In this document: piece after piece, positions 53,595-62,820 of the stretch
Numbering within the stretch: position 1 is the first letter of the stretch
How the letters are laid out: each line of letters starts with the position of its first letter
Source of the DNA: an uncultured Clostridia bacterium
Lineage (GTDB): Bacteria; Bacillota; Clostridia; TANB77; CAG-508
DNA length: 64,000 nt
Assembly (NCBI GenBank): GCA_910589185.1
Contig: CAJUSU010000004.1
Coordinates: 1 to 64,000, forward strand
Direction: 5' to 3'
Notes under the pieces: generated by a model
Database searches by the model: none
What the model was told of the DNA's origin: nothing
What the model saw: only the letters and a program-made list of their open reading frames with translations
Program-made: the position numbers and the translations under genes

Positions 53595-54113
53595 ATGAGC
53601 AAGATAAATCAAAATATAGAAGAACTTACTTCTAGTATACTTTTAAATAACGATATGTATAAAATCCCAGTAGATGTAATAAAGATAGCAAATGCTAATG
53701 ATATAAAAGTATATGAAGGAGATTTAGATAAAAAAGTATCAGGAGCCATTAGATATAATAAGACTGAAAACAAGTTTGATATTCTAATAAATAAAAATGA
53801 TGCAAAAGTTAGACAGAGATTTACTGTAGCACATGAATTGGGACATTATTTTTTACATCAAGAATTTTTAAAAAGAGAAGAAGTTCATATAGACATTATG
53901 TATAGAACCGTAGAAAAAAATAAAAATGAAATTGAAATAGAGGCAGAAAAAGCAAGAGAAAGAGAAGTAGATTATTTTGCGGGGGCACTACTTATGAATA
54001 AAATGCTTTTAGAAAAAATTCGTAATGAAAATACTATAGACGAATTAGCACAAATATTTGATGTTTCAGTTTCAGCAATGACAGTAAGATTAGACATACT
54101 AGGCTTATTATGA
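53595..54113 (+). CDS. ImmA/IrrE-family metallopeptidase
   Basis: A 172-residue zinc peptidase: RFTVAHELGHYFLHQEF gives the HExxH motif and REVDYFAGALLMNKMLLEK the downstream Glu region. IDELAQIFDVSVSAMTVRLDILGLL is the usual family end. Relatives cleave phage or mobile-element repressors. No repressor gene is next to it; instead a membrane protein overlaps its stop by 4 bases. Confidence 0.88.
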   Translation: MSKINQNIEELTSSILLNNDMYKIPVDVIKIANANDIKVYEGDLDKKVSGAIRYNKTENKFDILINKNDAKVRQRFTVAHELGHYFLHQEFLKREEVHIDIMYRTVEKNKNEIEIEAEKAREREVDYFAGALLMNKMLLEKIRNENTIDELAQIFDVSVSAMTVRLDILGLL

Positions 54114-54601
54114 GCAAGAAATACCCTGCAAAAGGAACAGAAGAAAATAAATATCAAATTGTAATGAAACTTTTTGATAAGTCAGAAGAAGTATCAAAAA
54201 TAGAAAAAGAACCAACAAAACAGATAGATGAAGTTTCAAAGAAATGGGATATGAATGACAAGATATTAGAGTTGTTTGCAAACAATATTGAAAAAGACCA
54301 AAAACTGAAAGAAAAATATGCAATAATTCTAATTATTATATTGGCAATACAATTAGTAGCCTTAATAGTAATATTCATTTTAAAAGGATGTGGAGTATTA
54401 AATTATTCAGATTCTACATTTAATTTATTTATTACGGGAGGAATTGCAGAAGTATTTGTACTAGTAAGAGTAATTGTTAAATATTTATTTAAAGATAATT
54501 TGACAAATGCTTTAAACATAATTCTGAAAAACAATAATCCCATTAAATATAAAGATTTTAAAAATAATAAAGCATCTAGTAACATCTTGAAAAATAAATG
54601 A
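54110..54601 (+). CDS. Two-span membrane protein coupled to the ImmA-like gene
   Basis: A 163-residue protein: a charged helical cytoplasmic part (1-65), two transmembrane helices (about 72-91 and 103-125) and a basic C-terminal tail. Its start overlaps the peptidase stop (ATGA), implying translational coupling. I do not recognise the family. The layout, with paired helices between cytosolic segments next to an ImmA peptidase, recalls small effector membrane proteins of defence or toxin modules, but that is inference only. Confidence 0.55.
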   Translation: MSKKYPAKGTEENKYQIVMKLFDKSEEVSKIEKEPTKQIDEVSKKWDMNDKILELFANNIEKDQKLKEKYAIILIIILAIQLVALIVIFILKGCGVLNYSDSTFNLFITGGIAEVFVLVRVIVKYLFKDNLTNALNIILKNNNPIKYKDFKNNKASSNILKNK

Positions 54602-54630
54602 TACAAGAAACATTATTTATTTATAATTTG

Positions 54631-54655
54631 ACTAGCTTTTCATAGCTAGTTTTTT
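54631..54655 (+). terminator. Terminator of the ImmA operon; 54656-54974 without genes
   Basis: Seven-base stem actagct (54631-54637) with agctagt (54644-54650), then T's. The following 320 bases hold a second small hairpin (gagatagtt/actatctc, about 54764-54783) and a 12-base tandem duplication (agtaatgcaata, about 54862-54885), but no gene that I can support. Confidence 0.75.
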
Positions 54656-54974
54656 AATTATTGAAAATAAAATTCTAAAATATCTCACTTATTTCAACAT
54701 TAAGCAGTAAAAAAATTCTAGTCGATTTTGTGTTTTAAGAAATATTATATCTGTACGAAAAAAGAGATAGTTAAAACTATCTCAAATTTGATGAATATTT
54801 ATATATGCATATCTATTATCCTCTTCTGATAGATTAAAATCAGAATAACAAATAAAAAAGTAATGCAATAAGTAATGCAATAGCAGAAGTTTTTTATAAA
54901 TATGCAGAATATGAGAAGAAAGTTTAATTGCTTAAAAATGCAGTAAAATCAACATGTAGCGAGTTGTAAAATAT

Positions 54975-55002
54975 AAGGAGAGTTTTTTGAAAAACTCTCC
55001 TT
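54975..55002 (-). terminator. Terminator of tRNA-Leu
   Basis: Stem aaggagagtttt (54975-54986) with its complement (54991-55002), directly after the tRNA's CCA end on the minus strand; the T-run is weak. Confidence 0.6.
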
Positions 55003-55004
55003 AA

Positions 55005-55092
55005 TGGTGCAGATGGCCGGAATCGAACCGGCACGGTTTATTCAACCGCAGGATTTTAAGTCCTGTGCGTCTGCCAGTTCCGCCACATCTGC
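55005..55092 (-). tRNA. tRNA-Leu (UAA)
   Basis: Read on the minus strand it gives an 88-nt class II tRNA with encoded CCA: acceptor stem GCAGATG/CATCTGC, anticodon stem CAGGA/TCCTG with loop CTTAAAA (anticodon UAA), a long variable arm, and T-loop GGTTCGATTCC. A stand-alone gene beside a small accessory islet, so it could be an integration site. Confidence 0.96.
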
Positions 55093-55351
55093 ATATTCTT
55101 GAACTGACATCAACTATTGTACTACATAGATAGATAAAATGTCAAGACTAAAAAAGAAATTTTAAAATATTTTTAGAAAAAATTTAATATTGCTATTTTT
55201 TATAGAATAGGATAAGATAAAATATAAAAAAGCCAAAAAGTTATATCAGAAAAATAATAGCATAAAATAAAGTGGTATAGCCGAAAAATGCATTGACTTC
55301 ATTATCGGATAATGTTAAAATGAGAAAAAATAAAGGAAATGAGGTCAATTT

Positions 55352-55582
55352 ATGGCAGATTATGAACAATACTATCAAAAAAGCATAACGGCCCTAACAG
55401 AATTAATTAAAGAAAGAAAAGAAGTTCCCACCGAAAAAGAATGGAATCACTTAGCTGGAACGGATAATTACTTAACTAGTCAATCTTTAGGTTTTATTGC
55501 CCAATCCAAGTTTTCAGAAATATGCAAAAAGATATATAAAGAAATACAAAAACAAAATAAAAAGGAGAGAGTAAAACAATGA
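55352..55582 (+). CDS. Small conserved-looking unknown protein
   Basis: A 76-residue helical, charged protein. ERKEVPTEKEWNHLAGTDNYLTSQSLGFIAQSKFSEICKKIY could be a small winged-helix-like domain. I do not recognise it. Its stop overlaps the start of ppa by 4 bases, so it is translated together with it. The 258-base gap upstream back to the tRNA holds no other gene. Confidence 0.6.
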   Translation: MADYEQYYQKSITALTELIKERKEVPTEKEWNHLAGTDNYLTSQSLGFIAQSKFSEICKKIYKEIQKQNKKERVKQ

Positions 55583-56115
55583 ATATATGGCATGATATTC
55601 CAGAAGAAAGAATTAAAAAAGATGATTTCATTTCAGTTATTGAAATTAGCAAAAATGGAAGAAATAAATATGAATTAGACAAAGAAACAGGAATGTTAAG
55701 ATTAGATCGTGTATTATATACTTCAACACATTATCCTGCCAATTATGGTTTTATTCCTAGAACTTATGCAGATGACCATGATCCATTAGATGTATTAGTG
55801 CTATGCCAAGAAGAAATTACACCACTTACTTTGGTAGAATGCTATCCTATTGGAGTATTAATTATGACTGACAACAATGAAAAGGATGAAAAGGTTATCG
55901 CCATTTGCAAACAAGATCCTTTCTTAAATTGTTATCAAGATATTAGTGAAGTACCAATGCAAATTTCTTCAGAAATTAAGCATTTTTTTGAAGTATATAA
56001 ACAACTAGAAGGAAAACAAACTTCAGTAGATCAGATGTTAGGCAGAAAAGAAGCAGAAGAAATTATTGAAAAATGTATGAAACAGTATGAAGAATTAGAA
56101 GTAAATGTAGTATAA
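55579..56115 (+). CDS. ppa: Inorganic pyrophosphatase (family I)
   Basis: A 178-residue Mg-dependent pyrophosphatase. YELDKETGMLRLDRVLYTSTHYPANYGFIPRTYADDHDPLDVLVL is the family I signature with catalytic aspartates (DDHDPLDVLV). Full length. Confidence 0.95.
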   Translation: MNIWHDIPEERIKKDDFISVIEISKNGRNKYELDKETGMLRLDRVLYTSTHYPANYGFIPRTYADDHDPLDVLVLCQEEITPLTLVECYPIGVLIMTDNNEKDEKVIAICKQDPFLNCYQDISEVPMQISSEIKHFFEVYKQLEGKQTSVDQMLGRKEAEEIIEKCMKQYEELEVNVV

Positions 56116-56150
56116 AATGAAAAAGCAAACGAAGAAAAGAAGGAAACTAA

Positions 56151-57428
56151 ATGATTGTTGAAAAAATATTTTTTAATTTAATAGCAATTGCCCTTTTTAC
56201 AGTCATTTTTATGAAATTGATTCATAAAAATGATACTAGTTATATTATTATACTTATTCTAGAATTTGTAGGAATTGCAATTAATTTTGTAGAACTATTC
56301 TTACCAACCACTTTAAATGCATTTTTAAAAGTGTTCATATACTTTTTAGCAGTTCTTATTCCACTTTGGGTATTATGGCTAGAGTACTTTAGAAAGATGA
56401 ATTTTCCAGAATTCTTTCACCTGATAATAGCCAAAATATTAGTAAGCAAAGGACAGCAAGAAAAAGCTAAAACAAGAATGGCTAATTTCTTAAATAAAAA
56501 TCCAAATAGTCAAGCTGCCCACAGATTTATGGCTGAATGTTATGAAAAAGAAGAAAATTATGATGCAGCTGTTACTGAATATAGGAAAGTAACCGAATTA
56601 AACCGTAATGATTTAGAGGCAGCATATTGCTTAGCAGCTGTTATGAACAAAAATAAACAAAATGAACAGGCAATAGAAGTTCTACAAGATATTTTGAGAC
56701 ATAAACCAGAAAATGAAAATGCAACTAACTTATTAGGAGACATCTATTTTGAAGAAGAAAAATACAAAGAAGCAGCGCCGTTATATATGACGGCACTTCG
56801 CTATCATCCAGGCAGTTATGATTTATATTATAGTTTGGGTATGGTGTATACAATGTGCAATGATTTTAGCCGTGCGAAAGAATGCTATGAAAAGGCAGCA
56901 GAAATTAACAGTATGAGTTTTCATGCTAAGCTAAGTTTAGGGCAAATCGCTTTGGCATATGGAGATTTAGAGGAAGCAGAAAAATATTTTATGCAGGGGA
57001 TTCAATCAGAAGAAACAGAAGCGGGGTCCTATTATTATCTTTCTAAGATTGCAATGCTAAAAGGTGATGAAGATAAAGCAGCTAACTACATGAAAGTGGC
57101 AGTAAACTTAGACTCTACAAATTACAAGCAACTACAAAAAGATCCTATTTTTACGCCAATCCGTCAAGAGATTCCAAAACCAGAAAAAATAGAAAAACAA
57201 GAAATAGAAGAAGTAAAAAAAGAGACCGATCAAGAGATGAAACAGATTGTAGAAGAAAAAGAAGGAAAGAAAAAGATAATTTCTAAAGAAAAGAGAGTAT
57301 TTAGACATTTATTTAAAACAAATTTACTAATGGAAAACCTAAGTAATGAAGATTTAATGAGAATTAGAAATAAAAAAGAAAAACAAAAGATGCAAGAAAA
57401 GGAACAAAAAGAACAAGAACAAGATTAA
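56151..57428 (+). CDS. Membrane-anchored TPR protein
   Basis: A 425-residue protein with three N-terminal transmembrane helices (about 4-22, 28-48, 58-80), then at least five tetratricopeptide repeats (about 105-325; e.g. SQAAHRFMAECYEKEENYDAAVTEYRKV, AAPLYMTALRYHPGSYDLYYSLGMVY) and a highly charged Lys/Glu tail. It is a scaffold type without visible catalytic motif. uppP follows 12 bases downstream. Confidence 0.8.
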   Translation: MIVEKIFFNLIAIALFTVIFMKLIHKNDTSYIIILILEFVGIAINFVELFLPTTLNAFLKVFIYFLAVLIPLWVLWLEYFRKMNFPEFFHLIIAKILVSKGQQEKAKTRMANFLNKNPNSQAAHRFMAECYEKEENYDAAVTEYRKVTELNRNDLEAAYCLAAVMNKNKQNEQAIEVLQDILRHKPENENATNLLGDIYFEEEKYKEAAPLYMTALRYHPGSYDLYYSLGMVYTMCNDFSRAKECYEKAAEINSMSFHAKLSLGQIALAYGDLEEAEKYFMQGIQSEETEAGSYYYLSKIAMLKGDEDKAANYMKVAVNLDSTNYKQLQKDPIFTPIRQEIPKPEKIEKQEIEEVKKETDQEMKQIVEEKEGKKKIISKEKRVFRHLFKTNLLMENLSNEDLMRIRNKKEKQKMQEKEQKEQEQD

Positions 57429-57440
57429 GGAGGAAAAAAG

Positions 57441-58247
57441 ATGCAAATATATCAAGCGTTGATTTTAGGAATAGTACAAGGATTAACAGAATTATTACCT
57501 ATTTCTAGCTCAGCACATTTAAATATCATTCCATGGATGTTTGGCTGGATGAATGAACCAGGATTTGAAGAAGCTTTTAAGGGATTTGATGTAGCACTTC
57601 ATTTTGGTACTTTATTAGCAATTGCCATTTTCTTTTTCAAAGATTGGCTTGGACTTGTCAAAGGTGGGTATGAGCAAGTAGTCAACAAGAAGAAGTCAAC
57701 AGAAGGTAGAATGTTTTGGTACATTGTGCTTGCTACTATTCCAGGTGGAATTATAGGATTTGTATTAGACAAATTTTTGGAAGATGCTCTAACAAAGCCA
57801 TTGATTATTGCTATTGCGTTAATTGTAATGGGAATTATTTTATACATTGTCGACCAAAAAGCAAAAAAAGTAACAGACTATGAGAATATGACTTTGAAGC
57901 AAACTTTTTTAATAGGATTATCACAAGCATTGGCTTTTATACCAGGTGTTTCTAGGTCAGGTGTTACTATGACGACAGCAAGAGCAATGGGGGTAAAAAG
58001 AGAATCAGCAGCTAAATATTCTTTTATGCTTTCGGCTCCAATTGTACTTGCAGCTACTGTTTTTAAAGCAAAAGATTTCGTATTTAATTTACCATTTTTT
58101 ATTGGAGTAATTGCTAGTTTTATTGTTGGAATTTTTGTAATTAAATTTTTATTAAATTATTTAAAAAAAGGAAGCTTCAAAGGATTTGCTATTTATCGTG
58201 TTATATTAGGAATTGTAATTATAGCAATGTTCTTTATAAGAGGATAA
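57441..58247 (+). CDS. uppP: Undecaprenyl-diphosphatase
   Basis: A 268-residue BacA/UppP membrane enzyme recycling the undecaprenyl carrier. GIVQGLTELLPISSSAHL (first motif with catalytic Glu) and FIPGVSRSGVTMTTARAMG (second motif) are intact. It relates functionally to the Dgk-PAP2 fusion at 19247. Confidence 0.95.
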   Translation: MQIYQALILGIVQGLTELLPISSSAHLNIIPWMFGWMNEPGFEEAFKGFDVALHFGTLLAIAIFFFKDWLGLVKGGYEQVVNKKKSTEGRMFWYIVLATIPGGIIGFVLDKFLEDALTKPLIIAIALIVMGIILYIVDQKAKKVTDYENMTLKQTFLIGLSQALAFIPGVSRSGVTMTTARAMGVKRESAAKYSFMLSAPIVLAATVFKAKDFVFNLPFFIGVIASFIVGIFVIKFLLNYLKKGSFKGFAIYRVILGIVIIAMFFIRG

Positions 58248-58262
58248 TGATTAAAATAATAA

Positions 58263-58310
58263 AATAAGAGAGATTGATAATAAATATTTTTATTAATCTC
58301 TCTTATTTTT
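58263..58310 (+). terminator. Terminator after uppP
   Basis: Stem aataagagagatt (58263-58275) with aatctctcttatt (58295-58307) and T's. It ends the unit before the pilus operon. Confidence 0.85.
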
Positions 58311-58378
58311 ATTTTAAAACTTTAATTGACAAAATTAAAGTTCGACAATAAATAAAACGCAATGTGTTACAACCGGAA

Positions 58379-58410
58379 CAATATTACAACAATATTACAA
58401 CAATATTACA
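58379..58410 (+). repeat. Three 11-bp direct repeats upstream of the pilus operon
   Basis: CAATATTACAA repeats at 58379, 58390 and 58401, exactly 11 bases apart, so that all copies face the same side of the helix. About 30 bases on is a promoter-like TTGACT (58438-58443) with TAAAAT (58460-58465). This could be an activator or repressor array. The rest of the 339-base gap is A/T-rich without a gene. Confidence 0.55.
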
Positions 58411-58586
58411 TTTATGTTAAAAAAAGGAAAATGATATTGACTTTTCACTATAAACAGATAAAATAAATACATAAAAATATGAAAAAGGTTATATTTTGTA
58501 AAAAAATACAAAAAATTCAAGTATTTTTGTTGTTTTTTTGTAAAATCTAAGAGTAGAAAATTTTATTTTCAACGAAGGAGAAAAAG

Positions 58587-60230
58587 ATGGCAAGCTGTTT
58601 AGGATTATATATTGAATCAAATTTAATTAAATATGCAAAAGTGTCAAAAGATCGTGACATCTTGAGAATAGAATCGTTTGGAATAAAATTCTATGATAGA
58701 TTAGGAGATGCTATTAGACAGATTATAGCAGATACAGTTAGCTTTAAAGTACCAATTAGTGTTAATTTATCAGAAGAAGTTTATGATTATCTTTATATGT
58801 TTAGCTTGTTAAATAAAAATGATTTAAGAAAAGCAATTGGCACAGAATTTGAAGCTATGTGCGCAGAAAAAAATGTTAATAGAAATGCTTTTGAAACAAG
58901 ATATGCTTTAGCAAATAGTGTAGAAGATAAAGAAAAAGTTAAAGTAATTCATGTATCATCAAATAAAAATAGTATTAATACATTAGAACAGTCACTTGGT
59001 GAATATAAAGCAACAACCATTTCACCAATAGGAATTACAATTGCAAATGTAGCAAACCTAAAAGAAAAAGAAAATGTAGTTATTATTAATATGCAAGAAA
59101 AGACTACTATTACAACAATTGTAGATCAAAAAATTTATAATGTAGAAACAATTGAAGAAGGCGCAAAGACAGTATTAGATAGTATTAACGCAAAAGAAAA
59201 TTCGTATTCTAAAGCATATGAAATATGCAAAAATAGTACTATTTATACAATGGAAGGAAAAGAATTACAAGATGAAGAAAACGAATATCTAGATGACATT
59301 ATGCCTACTTTATATAAAATAGCGACAAAAGTACAAGAAAATTTAGCAGTACAAACAATCAAAGTAAATAAGATTTATATTACTGGTACATTATCAGTTG
59401 TAAATAATATTGATTTATATTTCCAAGAATTTTTCCAAACGGAAAAATGTGAAATTATGAAACCATATTTCTTAAAAGATAGTATCAAAATCAATATGAA
59501 AGATTATATTGAAGTAAATTCTGCTATTGCATTAGCACTACAAGGCCTAGGTTATGGCTTAAAAGATATGAACTTTAAGAAAAGAGATTGGAAAGATGAC
59601 TTAGGAGAAATATTTTCTAAATCAGAATCTTCAGATGGCAAAAAGAAAAAGGGAGATGTATTAGGAAAGAGCATCAACTTATCAGGATTATTCAGATTTA
59701 ATTTGGGAGAAAAACTAGATGGAGTAGAAAGATGGATGCTTAGAGTAGGAGGAGGAATACTTGCGCTAACAATTATTTACTCAGCATTTTCTATTTTCAT
59801 TGGTCATCAAATAAAAGCAAAAAATGATGAAGTCTCAGCAGTCAAAATGGATACACAAATGCAAATAGCAGCAGTAGATGGAGATATAAGCAAAATAAGT
59901 CAAAAAACAAATGAATACAAACAATTATCAGATAATTTAAAAAACATTAGTGAACAAGCGGCTGAAAAAAGCAAAAGCAAGAAAACGATACCAAACTTAC
60001 TAAGCCAAATTATGTTTGCAATGCCACAAGGAGTACAAGTTACTTCTATTGACAATTCGAATTCAAGACATGTAGTAATTAATGCACAATCAGAGAAATA
60101 TGAACAATTAGGTATTTTTAAAGCAATTTTAAAAACACAAGGAATTTTAGCACCAGATACAATTGTTTCATCATCAGGAACAAAGCAAGGTAACGTTGTT
60201 CAAATTGTAATAGAAGGAGATTTGCCATGA
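58587..60230 (+). CDS. PilM-PilN-like type IV pilus assembly protein (fusion)
   Basis: A 547-residue protein. Residues 1 to about 330 have an actin-like PilM fold (GLYIESNLIKYAKVS, phosphate-loop-like starts, IYITGTLSVVNNIDLYFQEFF); after a lysine-rich linker a single membrane helix (about 391-408) and a coiled-coil/ferredoxin-like periplasmic-type domain (about 410-547, PNLLSQIMFAMPQGVQVTSIDNSN) match PilN. It would join the cytoplasmic ring to the membrane platform. Its stop overlaps the next gene by 4 bases. Confidence 0.8.
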   Translation: MASCLGLYIESNLIKYAKVSKDRDILRIESFGIKFYDRLGDAIRQIIADTVSFKVPISVNLSEEVYDYLYMFSLLNKNDLRKAIGTEFEAMCAEKNVNRNAFETRYALANSVEDKEKVKVIHVSSNKNSINTLEQSLGEYKATTISPIGITIANVANLKEKENVVIINMQEKTTITTIVDQKIYNVETIEEGAKTVLDSINAKENSYSKAYEICKNSTIYTMEGKELQDEENEYLDDIMPTLYKIATKVQENLAVQTIKVNKIYITGTLSVVNNIDLYFQEFFQTEKCEIMKPYFLKDSIKINMKDYIEVNSAIALALQGLGYGLKDMNFKKRDWKDDLGEIFSKSESSDGKKKKGDVLGKSINLSGLFRFNLGEKLDGVERWMLRVGGGILALTIIYSAFSIFIGHQIKAKNDEVSAVKMDTQMQIAAVDGDISKISQKTNEYKQLSDNLKNISEQAAEKSKSKKTIPNLLSQIMFAMPQGVQVTSIDNSNSRHVVINAQSEKYEQLGIFKAILKTQGILAPDTIVSSSGTKQGNVVQIVIEGDLP

Positions 60231-60916
60231 AAAAGATTTTAATTATACTTTTAATTATATTGCTTATTACTTTGTCATATTTCGCAATATTTAAAGGAAT
60301 CTCATTAGGAAATTTTGAAGTACTTAGTGTAGAAAGAATCCAAGAAGAAAATGACAGGTTAACACAAGAAATAGAACAAACAGAAAAACTAATACACAGT
60401 GATTACATTCAAAAAACAGATGAATTACAAAGCAGTGTTGATAGTTTAATGAATGCTAAAGACGAATATGTAGAGTTAGCAAATGTTAGTTCAGATAAAG
60501 ATTTAATAAATGCAAGTAAACAAGAAATTTATAAAATTGAATACATTTGGACTAGAATAGGAAGCCATGCAACTAGTGAAGGAGTAGAACTAAAATTAGA
60601 TATTACAGCTGGTGAAACAGGAGAACAAGAAAGCAAAAACTTACTATTTACTGTAACAGGTAACTATATAGCAGTTATCAATTTCGTATTATCTATTGAA
60701 GATGATAGTCAATTAGGATTTAGAATAGAAAACTTTAAAATCCTTCCAGGTTCTGGAGAAAATGGTAGACAAGCTACTTTTACAGTAAGAAATGTTAGAA
60801 TAAAACAAGAAAATGCTACCTCTGCTGTATCAACAGACACAAGTACTCCAGATGCACAACAAGCAACAGATACAACAGACCAAACAGGAACTACAGATAC
60901 AAACACAGCTCAATAA
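60227..60916 (+). CDS. PilO-like pilus alignment protein
   Basis: A 229-residue bitopic protein: short basic start, one helix (about 3-22), coiled coil (about 38-90), then a ferredoxin-like domain (LLFTVTGNYIAVINFVLSIEDDSQLGFRIENFKILPG) and a Thr/Gln/Asp-rich disordered tail. Position after the PilM-PilN gene and overall build support PilO. Confidence 0.78.
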   Translation: MKKILIILLIILLITLSYFAIFKGISLGNFEVLSVERIQEENDRLTQEIEQTEKLIHSDYIQKTDELQSSVDSLMNAKDEYVELANVSSDKDLINASKQEIYKIEYIWTRIGSHATSEGVELKLDITAGETGEQESKNLLFTVTGNYIAVINFVLSIEDDSQLGFRIENFKILPGSGENGRQATFTVRNVRIKQENATSAVSTDTSTPDAQQATDTTDQTGTTDTNTAQ

Positions 60917-60954
60917 GGATAAGCATAAATTTTTAGAAAGGAGATACACAAGTT

Positions 60955-61371
60955 TTGAGAGCAATTAAATCAATTTTTAAAGAAATATGTATTATGATTT
61001 TATTATGTGTTGCAATTGTACTTGTTTTGGGAGTTATCTTTTATGATTCTCTACCACAAAACAAAGTAGTACCTAATAAATTAGAAGCATATAAAACAAA
61101 TCAAGAAGTAGAAAATGAAATAAATGAAGAAGTTGCAGCAATGAATAAGGTAGAAGTAACTTATGAAATTAAAGGTTCAGACCTTACTTTATATAAACAA
61201 ACTAATAGTTACAAACCAGGAAAACCAGATCCATTTTCTGCAAGTATAAGTACAAATACATCAAATCCAAACGGTGGCAGCGTAAACAATACTGGCAATA
61301 ATGCCGGAGGAAATGCCACAACTGACCCTAATTCAACAGGAACTTTCTTTAATAATACAGGGCACAAATAA
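60955..61371 (+). CDS. Bitopic pilus-operon protein (PilP-position)
   Basis: A 138-residue protein beginning at TTG behind AAAGGAG. One membrane helix (about 11-30), a helical stretch, a short beta segment (KVEVTYEIKGSDLTLYKQT) and an Asn/Gly/Thr-rich tail. It occupies the place of pilP but I see no sequence signature; the disordered, Asn-rich tail suggests an extracytoplasmic location. Confidence 0.6.
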   Translation: MRAIKSIFKEICIMILLCVAIVLVLGVIFYDSLPQNKVVPNKLEAYKTNQEVENEINEEVAAMNKVEVTYEIKGSDLTLYKQTNSYKPGKPDPFSASISTNTSNPNGGSVNNTGNNAGGNATTDPNSTGTFFNNTGHK

Positions 61372-61442
61372 TTTTCGGTTATATTTATTTAAATAAATAT
61401 AAAATATAACAAAACAATTCTAAAGAGAAAGGAGTAAAAAAC

Positions 61443-61904
61443 ATGAGAAACCAAAAGAATGAAAGAGGTATCACTTTAGTTGCATTAGTTGTTACTATTG
61501 TTGTTCTATTAATCTTAGCTGGTATTACAATCATGTACGTAATGTCAGGCAATGGAGTATTTGGAAAAGCACAACAAGCTAAAACTGAAACAAATAAAGC
61601 ATTAGTAAAAGATGCTGTTTCTGTAACATTAGGTGACTTATATGCTGAAATCTATGCACCAACAGCTGACAAAACTTTAACTGATGTTTTCAAATCTGAT
61701 CTTCCAAGTAATATGCATATTGTTGATGCATCAGGTAATGCAGATGCAAGTTTCGCAATTCCAGCAGCTAGTACAGCAAGCGAATTAACAATCAATTGCT
61801 ATATTAAGTATGATGTTGACGGATTAATTTACAAAGTAGATTATTCTAAAGAAGCATTCACAGTTGGAGATGGACAAAAAGCAACAACAACACCAGGAGC
61901 ATAA
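61443..61904 (+). CDS. Pilin-like protein with GITLVAL leader
   Basis: A 153-residue prepilin: basic leader MRNQKNERG, predicted cleavage after Gly9, hydrophobic helix ITLVALVVTIVVLLILAGIT, then an alpha-helical spine and a small globular domain. The helix matches those at 8851 and 37265 almost residue for residue. Position +5 of the mature protein is Ala, not the Glu used by classical type IV pilins for assembly. Good AAAGGAG upstream. The prepilin peptidase gene follows. Confidence 0.88.
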   Translation: MRNQKNERGITLVALVVTIVVLLILAGITIMYVMSGNGVFGKAQQAKTETNKALVKDAVSVTLGDLYAEIYAPTADKTLTDVFKSDLPSNMHIVDASGNADASFAIPAASTASELTINCYIKYDVDGLIYKVDYSKEAFTVGDGQKATTTPGA

Positions 61905-61998
61905 TTTAAACTTTTATCAAGATAAAAGCAAAAGGGCATATGCAGCATTGTATATGCCTCGACTTTTATCAGTCACTAAAATAGGCAGGAGAAAACAA

Positions 61999-62808
61999 AT
62001 GACGACAATTGATACAATTGTATATATTGCTTTATTTTGCATAGGAACTTTATTTGGTAGCTTTTTTACACTAGCAGTTTACCGTATTCCATTAAAAAAA
62101 GATATTACTCATGAACGTTCCTTTTGCCCAAATTGTAATCATAAGTTGACCTTTTTAGATATGATACCAATTCTAAGTTATATCTGTTTAGGAGGGAAAT
62201 GTAGATACTGTAAACAAAAGATTAGACCAAGATATTTATTATTAGAAATCTTATCTGGTATAGTTTTTGTTTTGTTTGCCATATCTATCAAACTAGATGT
62301 GTTAGAAAGTTCATTATCTACAATGGTCTATTTTGTTTTTGGACTTTTATATTTAGCAACTTTATTCATTATAGCAGGAATTGATAAAGAAAAAATTCAA
62401 ATAGAAAAATCTGTATTGCTATTTGGATATATTGTAGAAGCACTATATATAGTATATCTTTATATAGTAGAAAAAGACCCTAATATATATAGATATGTTA
62501 TATATTTAGCTATTATTTGCATCTTAGTAGTATTAGATACTGTTATCTTAAGAAAGAAAGCAAAAAATAGCTATCCAATAGATATATTACTGCTTTGTAT
62601 GTTTGTTCTTACCTTTACTTATCCAGCAGTTAGTTTTCTAAGTATACTAATGACTCTATTAACGATTGTATTTTATATGTTAGTACAAAAGATTTGCAAC
62701 AAACAAGCAAAGAATATGAAAGTAAGTAATAAATTGCCAATTGGTTTCTTCTTATGCATGTCAAATGCCATAATGTTATTAATTACCAATTTTTATATTT
62801 TCAAGTAA
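61999..62808 (+). CDS. pilD: Prepilin peptidase (A24 family)
   Basis: A 269-residue polytopic membrane aspartate peptidase. GTLFGSFFTLAVYRIPL and the four-Cys zinc module FCPNCNHKLTF...GGKCRYCKQKIRPRY (about 44-79) are typical, including the methyltransferase region. One catalytic Asp lies at IAGIDKEK; the second could be in VVLDTVILR, but this is looser than the usual GxGD motif. The start at 61999 is set by AGGAGAAA. An inverted repeat (gggcatatgc/gtatatgcct, about 61936-61961) precedes it. Confidence 0.85.
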   Translation: MTTIDTIVYIALFCIGTLFGSFFTLAVYRIPLKKDITHERSFCPNCNHKLTFLDMIPILSYICLGGKCRYCKQKIRPRYLLLEILSGIVFVLFAISIKLDVLESSLSTMVYFVFGLLYLATLFIIAGIDKEKIQIEKSVLLFGYIVEALYIVYLYIVEKDPNIYRYVIYLAIICILVVLDTVILRKKAKNSYPIDILLLCMFVLTFTYPAVSFLSILMTLLTIVFYMLVQKICNKQAKNMKVSNKLPIGFFLCMSNAIMLLITNFYIFK

Positions 62809-62820
62809 GAGGGAGATGCT

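Noticed and set aside
58379..58410. CRISPR-like array
   Set aside because: The units are 11 bases and directly adjacent, with no spacers; no cas genes are in the window.
61905..61998. Cyclic di-GMP riboswitch before the prepilin peptidase gene
   Set aside because: Only one simple inverted repeat is present and the conserved core of the GEMM fold was not seen.
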